From: Euwallacea fornicatus
Lineage: Eukaryota > Arthropoda > Insecta > Coleoptera > Curculionidae
NCBI RefSeq assembly: GCF_040115645.1
Contig: NC_089554.1
Coordinates: forward strand, 3,286,001 to 3,350,000
Length of the DNA stretch: 64,000 bases
Direction: 5' to 3'
Numbering within the stretch: the first letter of the stretch is position 1; each line of letters starts with the position of its first letter. Both the position numbers and the translations under genes were made by a program. The notes below the pieces were generated by a model, which was not told the origin of the DNA, searched no databases, and saw nothing but the letters and a program-made list of their open reading frames with translations. This document shows positions 37,159 to 49,700 of this stretch, in pieces.

Positions 37159-38340
37159 CAGGATGCCCGGGTTTCCTCATAATAGGATTTTAACCACGTA
37201 TTCTACGCATAAGAATAATAGTTTGTTGCTTGAAATATATTCAAGAATGCTTCGTTAAGGAAATACAGGGCGTTGAAGCTTTATATTGTTTTCAATTCAT
37301 CTTTAAATTTTTTTTTTTTAATTTTCAAAGATTAAGCTTTTGGGACATTTAGCTCAAATTTTGAGCATCAATGACTCTTTAAGGGTCTACATTAGATAGT
37401 ATTATGCGACCGTAAAAATCTACAGGGTAATATTTTCTGGGATTATGGCCCATTTTATCTTCCGAAAATTTTTTGTGATGCACCGGATGGTATTTAATTT
37501 TATAAATTTAAATTGCCTGTTTAATTTATAACCTTTTACGTGTTTTGATCACCTTAGTATTCGCCACCATTTTCCAGCTATTTGCATATGAGCATGTTTC
37601 TTTTTTCGTCGAGTAGGTTTGGTTAGTTTCTGATACGCTACTATGGCGCAAACCGGAGTAAGAATTTATTTATTGCCGATCTATGAATAAAGCGAATTTT
37701 TCTCAGAAGGGGCATAAAAAAATAACAGTAGACACGAGGACAATAGTAACGTTCAATACAGAATTAATTGAAAAGGTATAACTTATTCGATAACAACATA
37801 ATTTAAATCAATATCAAAGAATTATTATTACAGGAATCGTTCGAAACAATCATCACGACGTTTTATACATAAATCAGAATGTCGCCATAAGAGCCACCGC
37901 ACATCTCTCAAATTCTGAGCAGTTATTCTGAGAGCAAAATATCTTATTCGCCTTATAAGTTCTTTTCCAGAGTTTACAGTAATAGATTTTACATTTTCCT
38001 TCACAAACCCCCAAACATAAAAATCGAGAAGTATTAGATCGGGCGATCAAGGAGGCCAACCAATTGGTCCTCCTTGACCTACCTTTCTCTGTGGATAGTC
38101 TGCATTTAACCAGTTCCTCACCACCAGGGAATGATATGAAGGGCAAACGTTTAATTATCTATCAACCTATGCTCGAACTTTGAATTATATATCCCAAAAC
38201 TTTGGCGGCTATAAAAGATAAAGTGAAAACAATATACAATTTCAACACGAAGCATTTCTCGCATGTCGTACGCAACTAATATTATATTAATGCGCAGAAC
38301 ACGTGGTTAAAATGCTGCTACCAAGAACTCGGACACCCTG
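37159..38340 (-). mobile_element. DD41D-like transposon, internally deleted, ~210-bp inverted repeats
   Basis: The left end CAGGATGCCCGGGTTTCC and the reverse-complemented right end CAGGGTGTCCGAGTTCTT are flanked by TA (37157-37158 and 38341-38342). The arms stay alignable for about 210 bp: ATTTTAACCACGTATTCTAC versus ATTTTAACCACGTGTTCTGC, then ATGCTTCGT, ATATTGTTTTCA and GAGCAT. The left arm holds an extra CAGGGCG at 37266, 107 bp in, in a segment that the right arm lacks. A transposase fragment lies on the minus strand inside. About 1.18 kb remains. Confidence 0.88.
37862..38115 (-). pseudogene. C-terminal fragment of DD41D-like transposase
   Basis: The minus strand reads GQGGPIGWPP, a stop, then SPDLILLDFYVWGFVKENVKS and ITVNSGKELIRRIRYFALRI. 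This is the WIGRxGPxxWPPRSPDLTPLDFFLWG block with the last Asp plus the C-terminal helix. The overlapping 90-codon open frame on the same strand (37874-38146) is in a different frame and not the real one. Everything before the block is deleted. Confidence 0.75.
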
Positions 38341-39186
38341 TATCGTATGTCCCCTGATGGGGTTGCCAAGAGAACAAAGTTTCTTATTTTTCGTTTTACA
38401 ACAAAAATTTATTTTTCATGAAAGCTTTTCCTTGTTCTAAAACTGTTGAATCAGTTCTTACCGTTTCAATTTTCCTTTTAATTACAGAAAAATATCGGAA
38501 AATAGGTCCAGAAGTTAATTATTATGTTTATGGCAACCGTAAAGAACATTTAAACTGCACGACAATGTGGTGGAGAGATTCGTCGCAATTCGTCGAATTA
38601 TTGAGGAATTTTACTAAAAATTCCTATATATTTACATCTCAAAATGTTCTTCACAAAAACTGATCAATAAATTTGTAATTTTTGGCTTCGTATTACATGT
38701 AAATAAAACTAAGATACCTCGAGGTGAAAAGTGCCCTGCGGCTCTAATTGTAATGAATTCGATTCGAAAAAATTTTGAACTTTTTCCCGTCGAAGATCGC
38801 TTCAATTAGGGATAAGTAACGCACATATTCAAAAAATTTTTTGAAATTTCGTCGCTTCAAACCAATTTTGAATTCCATTTTAGATTTATGACAAAAACGT
38901 GTGATCTGTTTGCGGATGGGCGCTGAAATCACGGAGTACCAATGTGTTCATCGAGAAGTTGTATTCTCTGATAGTCACGTTCTTCATCGATGGTACTGTG
39001 CCACTTCAGCACATAAGGTGTGGCACCCATCACAATTCCTATTTTCAAATCTCTCCTAATAGGTGATATTCGGCTAAAGTGAACGTACAAGGTGCAACTT
39101 TTTACCATGGTATAACTGAACCATAGTTTTCGAAAATCTAGCAAATCAGCACACGGATTAAAATATAATACGATATTTTATACATG
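38341..39186. other. non-coding stretch, nothing recognised
   Basis: No recognisable gene. Short open frames (38418-38663 plus, 38744-39144 minus) carry no known motif. Confidence 0.35.
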
Positions 39187-39500
39187 AAAGGTTGGACAAT
39201 TTACCGAGTAATTATCGTGCGAGGTGTCACTTTCAACAAGATGGCTGACTCGCCATGGTGTGCGAATACTTGTGGAATGGTTAAATCAGCAATTTCTAAA
39301 GAATTGGATCGGTCGAAATGGTCCTCTTTTATGGCCCTCGAGGAGCCCTGATTTGACTATGAGAGATTTTTACCTTTGGGGCCGTTTGAAACAAATAGTT
39401 TATTTGATTGTTTTCTCCGAATGCAACACATTGAATGAGGGGGACGGAGATGTTGTGGCGTCGTTACCGCTCGAAGAGGGAAATAATGAACTGTGTTGAA
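39187..39500 (+). pseudogene. fragment of DD41D-like transposase
   Basis: One frame gives LDNLPSNYRARCHFQQDG with the second catalytic Asp. After a one-base shift the next gives TRHGVRILVEWLNQQFLKNW, IGRNGPLLWPSRSPDLTMRD (third Asp) and FYLWGRLKQIVY. I count 41 residues between these Asp, which fixes the D(41)D assignment for this copy. The N-terminal half is absent and the C-terminus fades near 39500. Confidence 0.82.
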
Positions 39501-39811
39501 GACGTGACCTATACGTTCAAGAAGATGCTGAATGGATCGAGGGATATTTTTCCTTATGGTTTCCTCTTTTTTGCTCAATTATTGTAATAAAAACCTAATA
39601 AATGAAAGTCTCAATTGTACCAGCCATGAAAATCAGAATTAATTTTTGGGACTTGTCTTTCGATATTTCTCTGTAACGAAAAGTAAAATTCAAGCGGTGA
39701 CAACTGATTCAAGCGTTTCAAAACAAGCAAAATTTTCCAACGACAATACATTTTTCTCGAAAAATTAAAAATAAGAAACCTTGGCAACTCCATCCAGGGG
39801 CATACTGCATA

Positions 39812-40624
39812 CAGGGTGGTCCTCCGGAGAGTCCCTCGATCGATTGCGGGAAAACTATAATTTGGAAAAATCTTCCGATTTTTTTTTAAAGAAAACTTAC
39901 TTCGTACTATAATACTTTGATAGATTTCATACCAAAAGCGGCGTAGACCATGGAAAATGGTCGGTGATAGTTTCCATGGAAACGTATACCAACTTTTGGC
40001 ACTTTATTAATTAAATTGTTAATTATGGCAAGACTAAATTTATCATACGAAGATGATGGTTCAAAACGGTGGATTTTAGATATAGGTATTAAAACACAAA
40101 GTGACAGTTATTTTTCGACGTTAACACGATGGCGTTAACAAAACGGGGGTTCCCAGTTAAAAAACACAAGTTTTTAATGATTCGTGATTGTCAACTTTAC
40201 GAATTATTTATGACCACCCTGTATGTTATAACACGAGTTTTCCTGCATACACGGCTAAAGTCGTGCTTTATTAACAATTCCTGAAAAAATTGCAACGATA
40301 TAACTTTCCCTCTTCATAATATCACGAAATTAATCAATGACTGCAACTGTCAAATTTCATCTTTAAGTATAAATATCTCCAGAACGGTTAAGAATAAGCG
40401 TAAAACGTTTCATTTAAGAGGTGTTCAGAATTCATCGTAGAGTCCAAAAAAGGCAATAAAATATAGGGCGTTCCGTTTAAAATAAGCGAAGTGCCGCTAA
40501 CTTACAAATATTCTTAACGCGTGCCCCCCAACGACTTAAGTATCCCCCCCCCTCCCATTTTGAGATTTTTCCAAATTATGGTTTTCCCGCAATCGATCGA
40601 GGGACTTCCCGGAGGACCACCCTG
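39812..40624. mobile_element. 813-bp CAGGGTG miniature element, 62-bp inverted repeats
   Basis: The left end CAGGGTGGTCCTCCGGAGAG and the reverse-complemented right end CAGGGTGGTCCTCCGGGAAG continue together through CCCTCGATCGATTGCGGGAA and ATAATTTGGAAAAATCT, about 62 bp with three or four mismatches. TA flanks both sides (39810-39811 and 40625-40626). The interior carries two further motifs, CCACCCTGTATG near 40205 and TATAGGGCG near 40462, and no transposase. High end identity suggests a recent insertion. Confidence 0.93.
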
Positions 40625-40626
40625 TA

Positions 40627-41862
40627 TAGTGCGCCCAGAAATATCGTTGAAATATTTTGGGGGGTGATTCTAGACGTTAAAATAATTTTAAAAAATCTTA
40701 TCAACTTATCCCAAATAAGGGGTTAGAACCCTTTAAAGGGGGAACTCTGAAGGTCGTTTTTTGCAAGATTATAAGAGATTAAAATAATAAAAAATATGTC
40801 ATAAAGTTACTCCAGAAATTTTTTTTTAAAGAAACTAGAACGACTTCAGGGAAACTTTAAAGATGGTTTTTGCGCAATATCTTTGAGTCGGTTTGGCTAA
40901 AGTCATTAAATTTGGTATAGTGTAATAAGTTGGAATTGGTAACCTTTTTGCGTTACTAATTTTAGATTTCAGTCAGGGACGTTACATACAGGAGGTCTCC
41001 TACGTAAATGTTGCTCTAAATTTTTTGTTTGTGACATTTCTTCATTTTTTAAATTAACTTACTGAATCGTAAATATTTGTAAGTAAAAAAAGTCTTCTTA
41101 TTTCATCTCGTTGGGATAGACCGCTCTCCAGACAAATAGGTTTTTATGAAGCGATGCACGATTACATGGATATGAGAATTTTTGAAGAAAAGAATTCGAA
41201 GATGCATTGAAATCAACGGACGCCACTTTCAACATTCATTCTGAATAAGTGACAAATCCTTAATAACATTAATCTTGTTATTGTTAGCCAATAGAAAAGT
41301 ATTTGCGCTACAAGGATACTTGCTATGTTTTTTTTTAAAATGCATTTCGGTGTCCATGAAATCGATGCATCGGTTTATAAAAAATGCATTTTTTTTTAAA
41401 CGGTCTGAAAATATTTACGATTCAGTAATTTGATTTGGAAAATTATTAAAAATCTCACAACCAAAAAATTGCGGCAACACTTACTTCGGTAATCCCCTGG
41501 TGTGACGCCCCTGACTAAATTCGGCAATTAATAACACAAAAAAGTTCCCCAATTCCGACTTATTATAATACACCAAATTTTATAATTCTAACGTTGCGGT
41601 TTCCAAAATATTGCGAAAAACCACCTTAAGAGTTTCCGCTTCGAGCGGTTCTAACCTTTTTAAAAAGCAATTTTTGGGGTATGTTTATGACTCATCTTTT
41701 TGTCATTTAAATCTCTAGAATCTTGCAAAAAAAACACTTTTAGAGATTCCCCTGTAAAGGGTTCTAGCCCTTTGTTTGGGATAAGTCTATAAGAATTTTT
41801 TCATTATTTTAATGTCTAAATTCGCCTCCAAAAATATTTGAACGTTATTTGCGAGCACTCTG
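40627..41862. mobile_element. 1.24-kb fold-back element, ~450-bp arms
   Basis: The left arm (40627 to about 41080) and the right arm (about 41407 to 41862) are inverted copies along their whole length. Shared blocks include ACTTATCCCAAA, GTTAGAACCCTTTA, TTTTTTGCAAGATT, AGTCATAAA, GGTTTTT, AATTTGGTATAGTGTAATAA versus AATTTGGTGTATTATAATAA, and TTACTGAATCGTAAATATTT. Weaker pairing continues to about 41175 and 41345 (GCGATGCACGATT versus CCGATGCATCGATT). The outer ends are TAGTGCGC on the left and, reverse-complemented, CAGAGTGC on the right, with TA on both sides. No coding capacity. Confidence 0.92.
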
Positions 41863-43442
41863 TAAACGAGTTTATTCCTCGTTTTTGTTCTAACGCACAC
41901 AACCAATTATTTGGCCGATAAACTTCTCTGAACGTAGCTCGCGCATGGAAAATCCTAAATAATTTTATATGCCGCCATGCAATCTAAATCAGAAAAAGCA
42001 GTCGTGCTGCAATTAATTAAAGATAATTTTTATTGCACTTGCTTTAATGCCTCAGTGCGTCATTTTCAATGAACCAAGGTGCCACAAGAAACGCCCGGAA
42101 TTTGAGAAATTTTTGTTTCTCTTTCAACTTTTATCCCGCCACCTCTCTGACCGCTTTTGAGAAAAGAAGAGAATATGCAAAATGCCAGAATAGTTGGAAA
42201 ATGATCGTATTTAATTTGATCCGCAAATGCGTTTCCTGGCTTGGACAAATCGTCGTTTTGTGGAATCGACAGAGTGTCGATTCGATCTTTTCAATTTATC
42301 TGATTCCAGCCCGTTGAATCTCCCTGTTCTTCAGATTTTCGGTCGTTTGCTTAATTAACTCGGTGTTAGTCAGCTACCGATTTGTCAGCTTCATGGCTTT
42401 GGGCACGAACTCGCCGAAATTACATTTATTATGTGGTAGTAACGAGTTTGCGTCAGCGAGAGAGATTTGGCCCTCAGTAAATTATGGAGCTCTTTCTTAT
42501 ACTTAGAGCGGCGGCATCGCCTTTCCCGTCTCATTTAACTCCAACGCGATAATTCAAGCTTTTTATCTAGTGGTTCAGTTAAGGAAAAGTCTCTAATCCT
42601 GTATAGAAAAACGTTTTTCTAATTAACGCCTCTGAACGTCACTAATCTCAATATAGTGGTCAGGTTTGTGAAAAACGTATTATGCGATAAAAAGGTTGTT
42701 CCGTCCAAGAGAAAAACGAACGCATTTTTGACTGTTGCGGGCATAATACAGAATTTCGAAAAAAATTTATCAGCGCAAGTCCACCTCCAACGTTTGCCCT
42801 GGGCGTGTGACGTATACTTTTCCGCGCGTTTCCGCGAGACTTTTGTTTTGGCGCCCTGATGATGCGGAAATAAACTTACGAAACGTCGCCAGCGATCTGT
42901 AACCGACATTTTTTTTCTGAATCGATTCCCATTGAAATGAACCCACATAATTTATTAGATTGTTTTTTTTAAAGTCATATACCGAATATCTGCTTCTTGC
43001 AGCAGGAACTTAATTTTCCGGCCCAAAACTAACGATAAAAGCATTATATTGAGATGAAAATAGGCCAAATAGTGGAAAATTATGGACTATGACAAAGATC
43101 TCTTTTGATAACTCGATAACTTACTGCCAAAACGGCGAAAGTTATTCAGTCTATATGCCATGCAACAAATCACTATTTAAAGAAACAAAACCACTATTAT
43201 ATGCACAGTTACGTTAGAGGAAATGCAGCAATAACTCAGCTCTAGATTCAAACCGAAAACAAGTGGAAAACTTTCCTGTAGCTTTAAGGAGTTTTATTCC
43301 TTTTAAGAATACACTTCAGTTAGGGACTGTGGCGTATGCATATTCGAAGAATAACAGAATAATTTAACTTTAAGCAAGACGGAATATAAAAATGCAAAGT
43401 TGTTGCAGAAATAAAAATTCAAATGCATAATGTATTTTGCAG
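41863..43442. other. presumed intron or upstream region of the TMEM132-like gene
   Basis: No exon recognised here. It ends in the acceptor TATTTTGCAG (43433-43442). Because the first visible exon opens in phase 1, a coding exon must lie further upstream, probably outside the window or too short for me to see. Open frames at 42619-42948 (minus) and 42069-42317 (plus) have no family motif. Confidence 0.4.
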
Positions 43443-43745
43443 GCACCTCGATATCGATCAACGTCCACTTCGAAAACAAAGATGGAGGGTTCTTCCTCAA
43501 ACAGCAACCGAGGCAGCAGTACCCGGGATCGCCCAGCAACCCACTGGCGATACCCGATGTCTTAGTTCCACTCCCTGGAAGTCCTGGTACCACCTCAACA
43601 GGTACTCCCCTTTCGATCGACAGATTCACGGTGCTGCAAAGCAGTCAACCCATCTCCATTAGAGCTACATATGGACCTTTCAGTACCAAGCAGACGGTGC
43701 CTGCGCGGTACATTGTACCAGATCCGATGCCCCTAAATACGAGCG
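43443..43745 (+). CDS. TMEM132: TMEM132-like exon A (first visible)
   Basis: The acceptor TTTTGCAG ends at 43442 and the donor GTAAGT starts at 43746. The exon opens with two bases completing a Gly codon and ends with one base, i.e. phase 1 on both sides. It encodes TSISINVHFENKDGGFFLKQ, a proline/glycine/serine-rich linker, SIDRFTVLQSSQPISIRATY and GPFSTKQTVPARYIVP. This is the N-terminal TMEM132 domain, where GGFFLK and YGPFS are the conserved anchors. Confidence 0.9.
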
Positions 43746-46700
43746 GTAAGTTAGGTGTCTCGACATTATTTTGAATATCTTCTGACTTGTGGCTGATAGG
43801 CCCAGCAATAGAGTTGCAAGACCAAGCCACTCACCACTTGGACATGTCAGCTCACATAGTGAGAAACGAGGTTCCCAGAGACTCTCCAGTCCTAAGGGTG
43901 CTGTTCCACACTGGCACTGACCCAGGAGGCCGCCGGCAAATTCTCTTGGCCAGACACCATCAAAGGGTCTGCATCGGTAATATTGGTGCTAGTCACTTGT
44001 CTTCGTTTAAATTAGGGCGTTTACAGTACTCCATGCCAGCATGGGCCAGAGGCCCCCCCTCCACGCGGCCTGCAGTCCTGACGGTGAAGACGGCGTTTGT
44101 TTGGCTCAAGTAACCATTCCAGATTCCTGGTGGCCAGCAATGCCTTCTCCGGAGAAGGATGGAAGGCCCGGCAAGCTGGTAAAGACCCCCCCGAGGCTAG
44201 TGCAGGTGAAGAATGGTCTGTCGAGGCTCGCCAAGAAATATTCAACAAATGTTTATTTTTCAGGTCGCCTACTCGGTCCTGGAGCCCTGGCCCGACGAGG
44301 GAGAAGGTTGCCACCCCAAAATGCAAGTTCAGCCTTCGGTAGTATTGGGAACTGTGCCTTTGACTGCCGCCAAGGGGGCTTACAAAGAAGTCAAACTTAC
44401 GGACGCCATTGCAATGTTAGTGCCACATCCTCCGCTCTTTCCAATGTCCAGGATGCATATTTCCGTCTTCATTGACCGGCTGAAGGCGAAAGCTCTGACT
44501 GCTGTCGTGATAAGGTAGGTGGGAAAACTTGAAAAGGGAGGTTGCTTCTAAGGGGCAGGTATGGGGGACTGCGCTGAATGGTGGTCAATAAAGTTTGTAA
44601 CCAAAGGGGAATTTTCCCCTGTCCATTTATTCTAAATAAATGGTGATTAGCATAATCACAAATGTTAAATAAATAATTATGTCCCACTTTGCTGATGAAA
44701 GGCAAACGCTCATTGTTGACAAACTGATATGGGCGAGAGTCCGAGTAAATATTAATTATTGTCTAAATTCGTAATTACTGTTGTGGCTGGGAAATGACCA
44801 ATTCCCACTATAAGGGTTGCCTATTTAAATGAGCAGTGCAGAAAATAAACCAAAATTTCCCTCTTAAGGATGAACTCTTTCGCAAGTGATTGAGCAGATA
44901 AGAGAGACGTCTTTCAGGCATTTTTCTCCGGTTTGTTGAAATTTATTCTATGCATTTCCCGGTGATTTTTCAAAAATACGTCGAAAAGTCGGTTTTTCAA
45001 AAACTCCGCTTACATTGGACATTTTATACATTAAATATAAATCATAACCGAATCGAGGAAAGCGATTACGAGAAAGACAGGAAAAATGTCAAAATCGAAC
45101 TGGTCTCGGGCAAAGAGGAGACCTTTATTACTCCCAAATCTAAAATGATTTTCATTTTAACGTTTTGCATAAATTAAATATTAATTCGGAAGCCGCCTCT
45201 GTAGCAAACTGTACGTACTGTTTCAACCCTCCAAATTGCTTCAAACGGCTTTAGATTACAAATAGAGCCATAAATTGCGCCTTCTCTTCCACTAAGGTCT
45301 AAAGAAACCAATACAATTAATGACAGAGTTTATGGTAAATTGAGGAAAAACCTTGGCATTTAAAGGCAGTAATTTATAGTTAAAGCCTATTGTGTGCAAA
45401 GAAGACAAGCATTTTTTGTATTAGAGTAATAGTAAATATATAATTGATCGATGATGAATAATCTGCGAATAGAATGCTATTAAATCACGATTCATTTGCA
45501 TGGAAGTTGTAAAACTAAGAGCCTTGTTAATGCACTTTTTCGTGTATAAACTACAACTCATCGATTCATTGCGATATTGATAATGCGGAGAAGAACCACC
45601 CATTGTGTAATGAGTCAGTTAGGCAACGATCTATTCGAATATTCGAACACAGAAAAAAAATGTGTGACGGTATGGATTCAACTATTTGAAGTGAGGAATT
45701 GTTATTCAATGGATTCGACATATTCTTTTATTTTGTTTACGAATAACATCTTATCCACAGATAAAGGCTATAGATGCAGTGAGTTAAAATTAACCGAGAA
45801 TGACATTCATTCTTCAATAAGGACATGGAAAAACACAAATTTAAACGATCCTTACTTATGCGTAAGGCAGTGTTCCCAAACAGAATAAAACAGAAAGTGG
45901 ATGTATGGTCAGAAGCCGACGAGATTAAGAACCTGACTATTCCTTCATATTCATTTTATTCGCGTGAATAAAGGCGATTTATCATGTTTTCCTAAGATTT
46001 GCGCCATCTTAAGTCGTTAAACTCCGATGTTGCCATTTGTAACTTCGCACGTAAAATGAAACTCAAAATGAGTTGAAAAGTCAAATCTGGCAATATCTAT
46101 TCTGACTCATTAAATGAGCAGGCGCTTTGCCGGGATTTTTCTGGACACCCGGGAACACTACCGTATTATCAGGTACTGTTCAACTGAAGTTAAACTAAAC
46201 GAAAAAAAAACAATCAAACTCGTAAAATATGATCAAGAAGGAAATCTCATGAACAACACCAATGTCCGCCCATTGAATGGTCACCTACCTGATGATTTGT
46301 CATGCTTTTTCCAAACAAAGGGAGAAAAAGAGCACTTCACGACACCGAATTTCAGTCACTATATGTCACAAAACCACCGATTATCCCGATTATTAGTTTA
46401 TTCCGTATAATGAATTTCGGTTGTAGCCGCGCGAACATTCGATTGACTAAGGAACGATATCGGTATGAAAACATACAAAAAACTACTGTCTTTTGCACAC
46501 GTACTGCTCAACGGACAAAAAAACGATACGCCTCACGAAGTGATGTATGCATATAGGGTGTCCCAGAATAAAGTGCATATACACAGTATTCAAAAAATAA
46601 ACGGATATAATTTACTCTTTGTTTTGGATGAAAAGTCGAGAAATCGAGCATTTTCTAGTACCTCGGTTAATCCCAATCAAAGAAACTTATAAAGGTATTG

Positions 46701-49700
46701 AAATTTTGAGGAGCAACGAGAGGTTACTAGCACACCTCCTAAATGAAATTGGGAATAGAAACATCCTACAACAACTGGCAAACTGTTGGCAACACTCCTT
46801 GTGGTGTGTGTTTTCGTATCAGAAGTAGTCTTTGAGTGAGGGAACTTGTTTCTTCTAACAGGCTATTTTGATCCAGTACTGTGGGGAAAATTCTCTCTCG
46901 GTATTTACGACAGCAAAAACGCTGTTGCAGTACTGATGAGAAATTCTCCAGTCAGTATAACGAATTTTGCAAAGACCTTATGTGACGACGAAGTACTTAG
47001 GTACGACCCTAGTGATGTGCCTTTGATATCCTGAGCGCATAGTTAAGGGTCATGACGGCAAGCTTTTGCGATGAATATGTACTTCCGAAGCTTTAACCGC
47101 TTTCTTGGGGCTTGTGACGTTTAGGCTGTAACCGTTGGAGCACGGAAAAATTTCACCTTTTTAAAATTACTGAGAAGTTCAAATGGGAATCGTCTTTTTG
47201 CATGTTTCGTCGCTCTTGATGACCTTCAAAGAACCTAAACATTCTCTTGTGTTTAGTGGGACTCTTTCAGGGGTCCGACAAACACGAATGAACTATGAGC
47301 CTCTATTTTCATATTAACAGAACTTCGTACTATCGCTAAACTTAGCGGAACATCATTAATTTAGCCTCAAATGAGGAGAATGTGGCCGTTTAAATATCAG
47401 CATTTGTTAAGATAGAATATTGGGATAGATTATTTTGACATAATTCTCCTGGAGGTTCCCAGATTTCGCTGGATTCTCAGAGTCGAAAATCTGCTCTCCA
47501 GCCCTATTCGGGATTTATTAAATATTAGAACGAGGATTGGGAGCGCTCAATTGGCTCAAATTAGCTGACCTTATGTGTCCAATCGTAAGATACGCAGACC
47601 TTACGTACTGCATTTCTTACGATATTAGAGTTCGTCATACTTTCCCTGGAACATGTAACACCCGGCTTATTCTCAAGGTAAATACTAATTTGCTCGATGA
47701 AATGAAAAAATCAGTTTTGACGCGTGGTCTGCGGTTTGGAATATGCTTTTTCCTGGTACTGGATAATCTAAGAATAGTCTCAAACTTCAAGCAAAATAAC
47801 TAATGTAAATTGTATAATAGATTTGGGTTGTGTAGCCAGACCGTCTCTTACTATTAACCCCAAGCCATTCTGGCGCCTTTAAACTAAATGTAGAACAGAA
47901 TGAGTCCAGTGTAACCACTGGAAAAATCAATTCGGCGAGAAACTAGGACTCTTGCTAGTTTACGACATTCTTTATCCGGGAGAGAATCTATTAGATTGGC
48001 CATTGTATAGTGGGGACTGAAGAACATCAATGGGTTTAATCCCTCTGGGATTAAGAGAGACAGCACAATTTTAAAAGGTTGGACCCTGAAAATGGACATT
48101 TGCCGGACATTCGAAGAAACTCCAAGAGTAACCCAGAGGAGAACGAAAAAGACAATCTCTATTAGAGGTTTTGTTCTGTAGGCTTGGGATATTAATAGCG
48201 GATTCCTATTTTCCAAGAAGGACATCCCCAAAATCCCAAGCTTTTACCTGCCAGGAACTAATCGAACCCTATAATTATTCCACCTGCGCTCTAAAAAGTC
48301 TCATTTATAATTAAGAGAGCCTGTTTCTAGCTGAGCTGGATGGTTTCAATTTAGTCCTGCCGCTTGCTCTATATGACATTATTCCACCGTCTGCCATCTC
48401 CCAGTTTCGAAACCTGAAAGCGATTATGCCGTTTAAAATTATTTTCTTTAGAGAAGCCTTCACTCTCCAGAATCATTCAACTACCAAAAAGTTAATTCTA
48501 AAGGAAGAACACTTCCCATTTTTACAAAAAATCATTGAACTGATGAGTAATTTCAATTTGAATATTGCACTAAGTCGATATCAGCGCAAGTCCTCGCTCT
48601 ATATACATATTTCGATTAATTGAAAAAATATATTTAAAGAAAAAAATCATGGAAAGAATATAAAGGTGCGTTTAAAAAAAATTATTTTCTTGCGGATATG
48701 AAAAAGTTAGAATTTTTCCCTCTGCTCAATAATCAGGTTGATCCAGGTTCGTTCCTTCGATACTGGCTGGTGTTTAACAGGTGCATTGAAAATGCTTTAT
48801 TTTACCATGCCACGTCACCATTTAACTCGAAATGAGATAGACCTTCTTTAAGCTAGTTTGAGACAAATTGAAGTAGCCGAGCGCATGGGCGTTTCCCAAA
48901 CAGTCATCAGTCGATTATGGCGGCGCTTTAGAGAAATTGGGCTCCGGCCGGATAACACTCAGAATATGGACGCATTAGCACTGCAGCTCAAGATCGATTT
49001 TTAATTTGAACAGTTAGGAGGCAACATATAATTAGGTCACCTGAATTGGTTGCAGGTTTACAACGGGGGAACCGCATGACTATAAGCCGAGATACTGTTA
49101 GAAATTGATCGTGTGAAGCCAATCTTCATAGTCGAAGACAACTGAGATGTCCACCTCTTCCTAGAAGCAATCGAACTGCTGGAGTAAAATGATGTCAAGA
49201 ATATGAAATTTGAATGGAATTGATTGGACTGCAGTTTTATTCAATGACGAATCCAGATTTGGATATCACCCAGGTTCTCATCGAATAAGATTGTAAAAAT
49301 GGTCTGGAACTGTTGAATATTCACGACATGTCCGAGAAGTCTATTTCCATAGAGGTGGAACAAAAATGGCATGGGAAGGAATTATAATTGACAACGGAAC
49401 AAATCTCGTTTTTCCAAATCGATTCCTAATCGCTCGACAATACACCGATGCCATTATTGACCCTACAGTCCGACCATTTGCTGACTCTGTTGGCCAAAAC
49501 TTTCGACTGATGTATGGTAACGGTCGTCCACATGTCGCCGGTATTGTGACAGAGTGATTGACCAACGGGGGAATCGTTGCATTACTATGGTCAGCACAAT
49601 CGCCAGATCTGAACCCAATTGAGAATGTCTGGGAAGTGTTTCGAAGGAGAGTTTCGCCGTATATGGCCAACATTCAGGGTTCCTTTATTTTCCAGTTAAT

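Noticed and set aside
44021..44326. 101-codon open frame antisense to TMEM132-like exons
   Set aside because: A shadow of the GC-richer coding exons on the opposite strand, crossing an intron and two splice sites.
46114..46410. 98-codon open frame inside the large intron
   Set aside because: Not homologous to TMEM132, and the flanking exons already join in phase. No known motif.
47884..48231. 115-codon minus-strand open frame in the large intron
   Set aside because: No domain, no codon pattern or neighbouring exon to support a nested gene.
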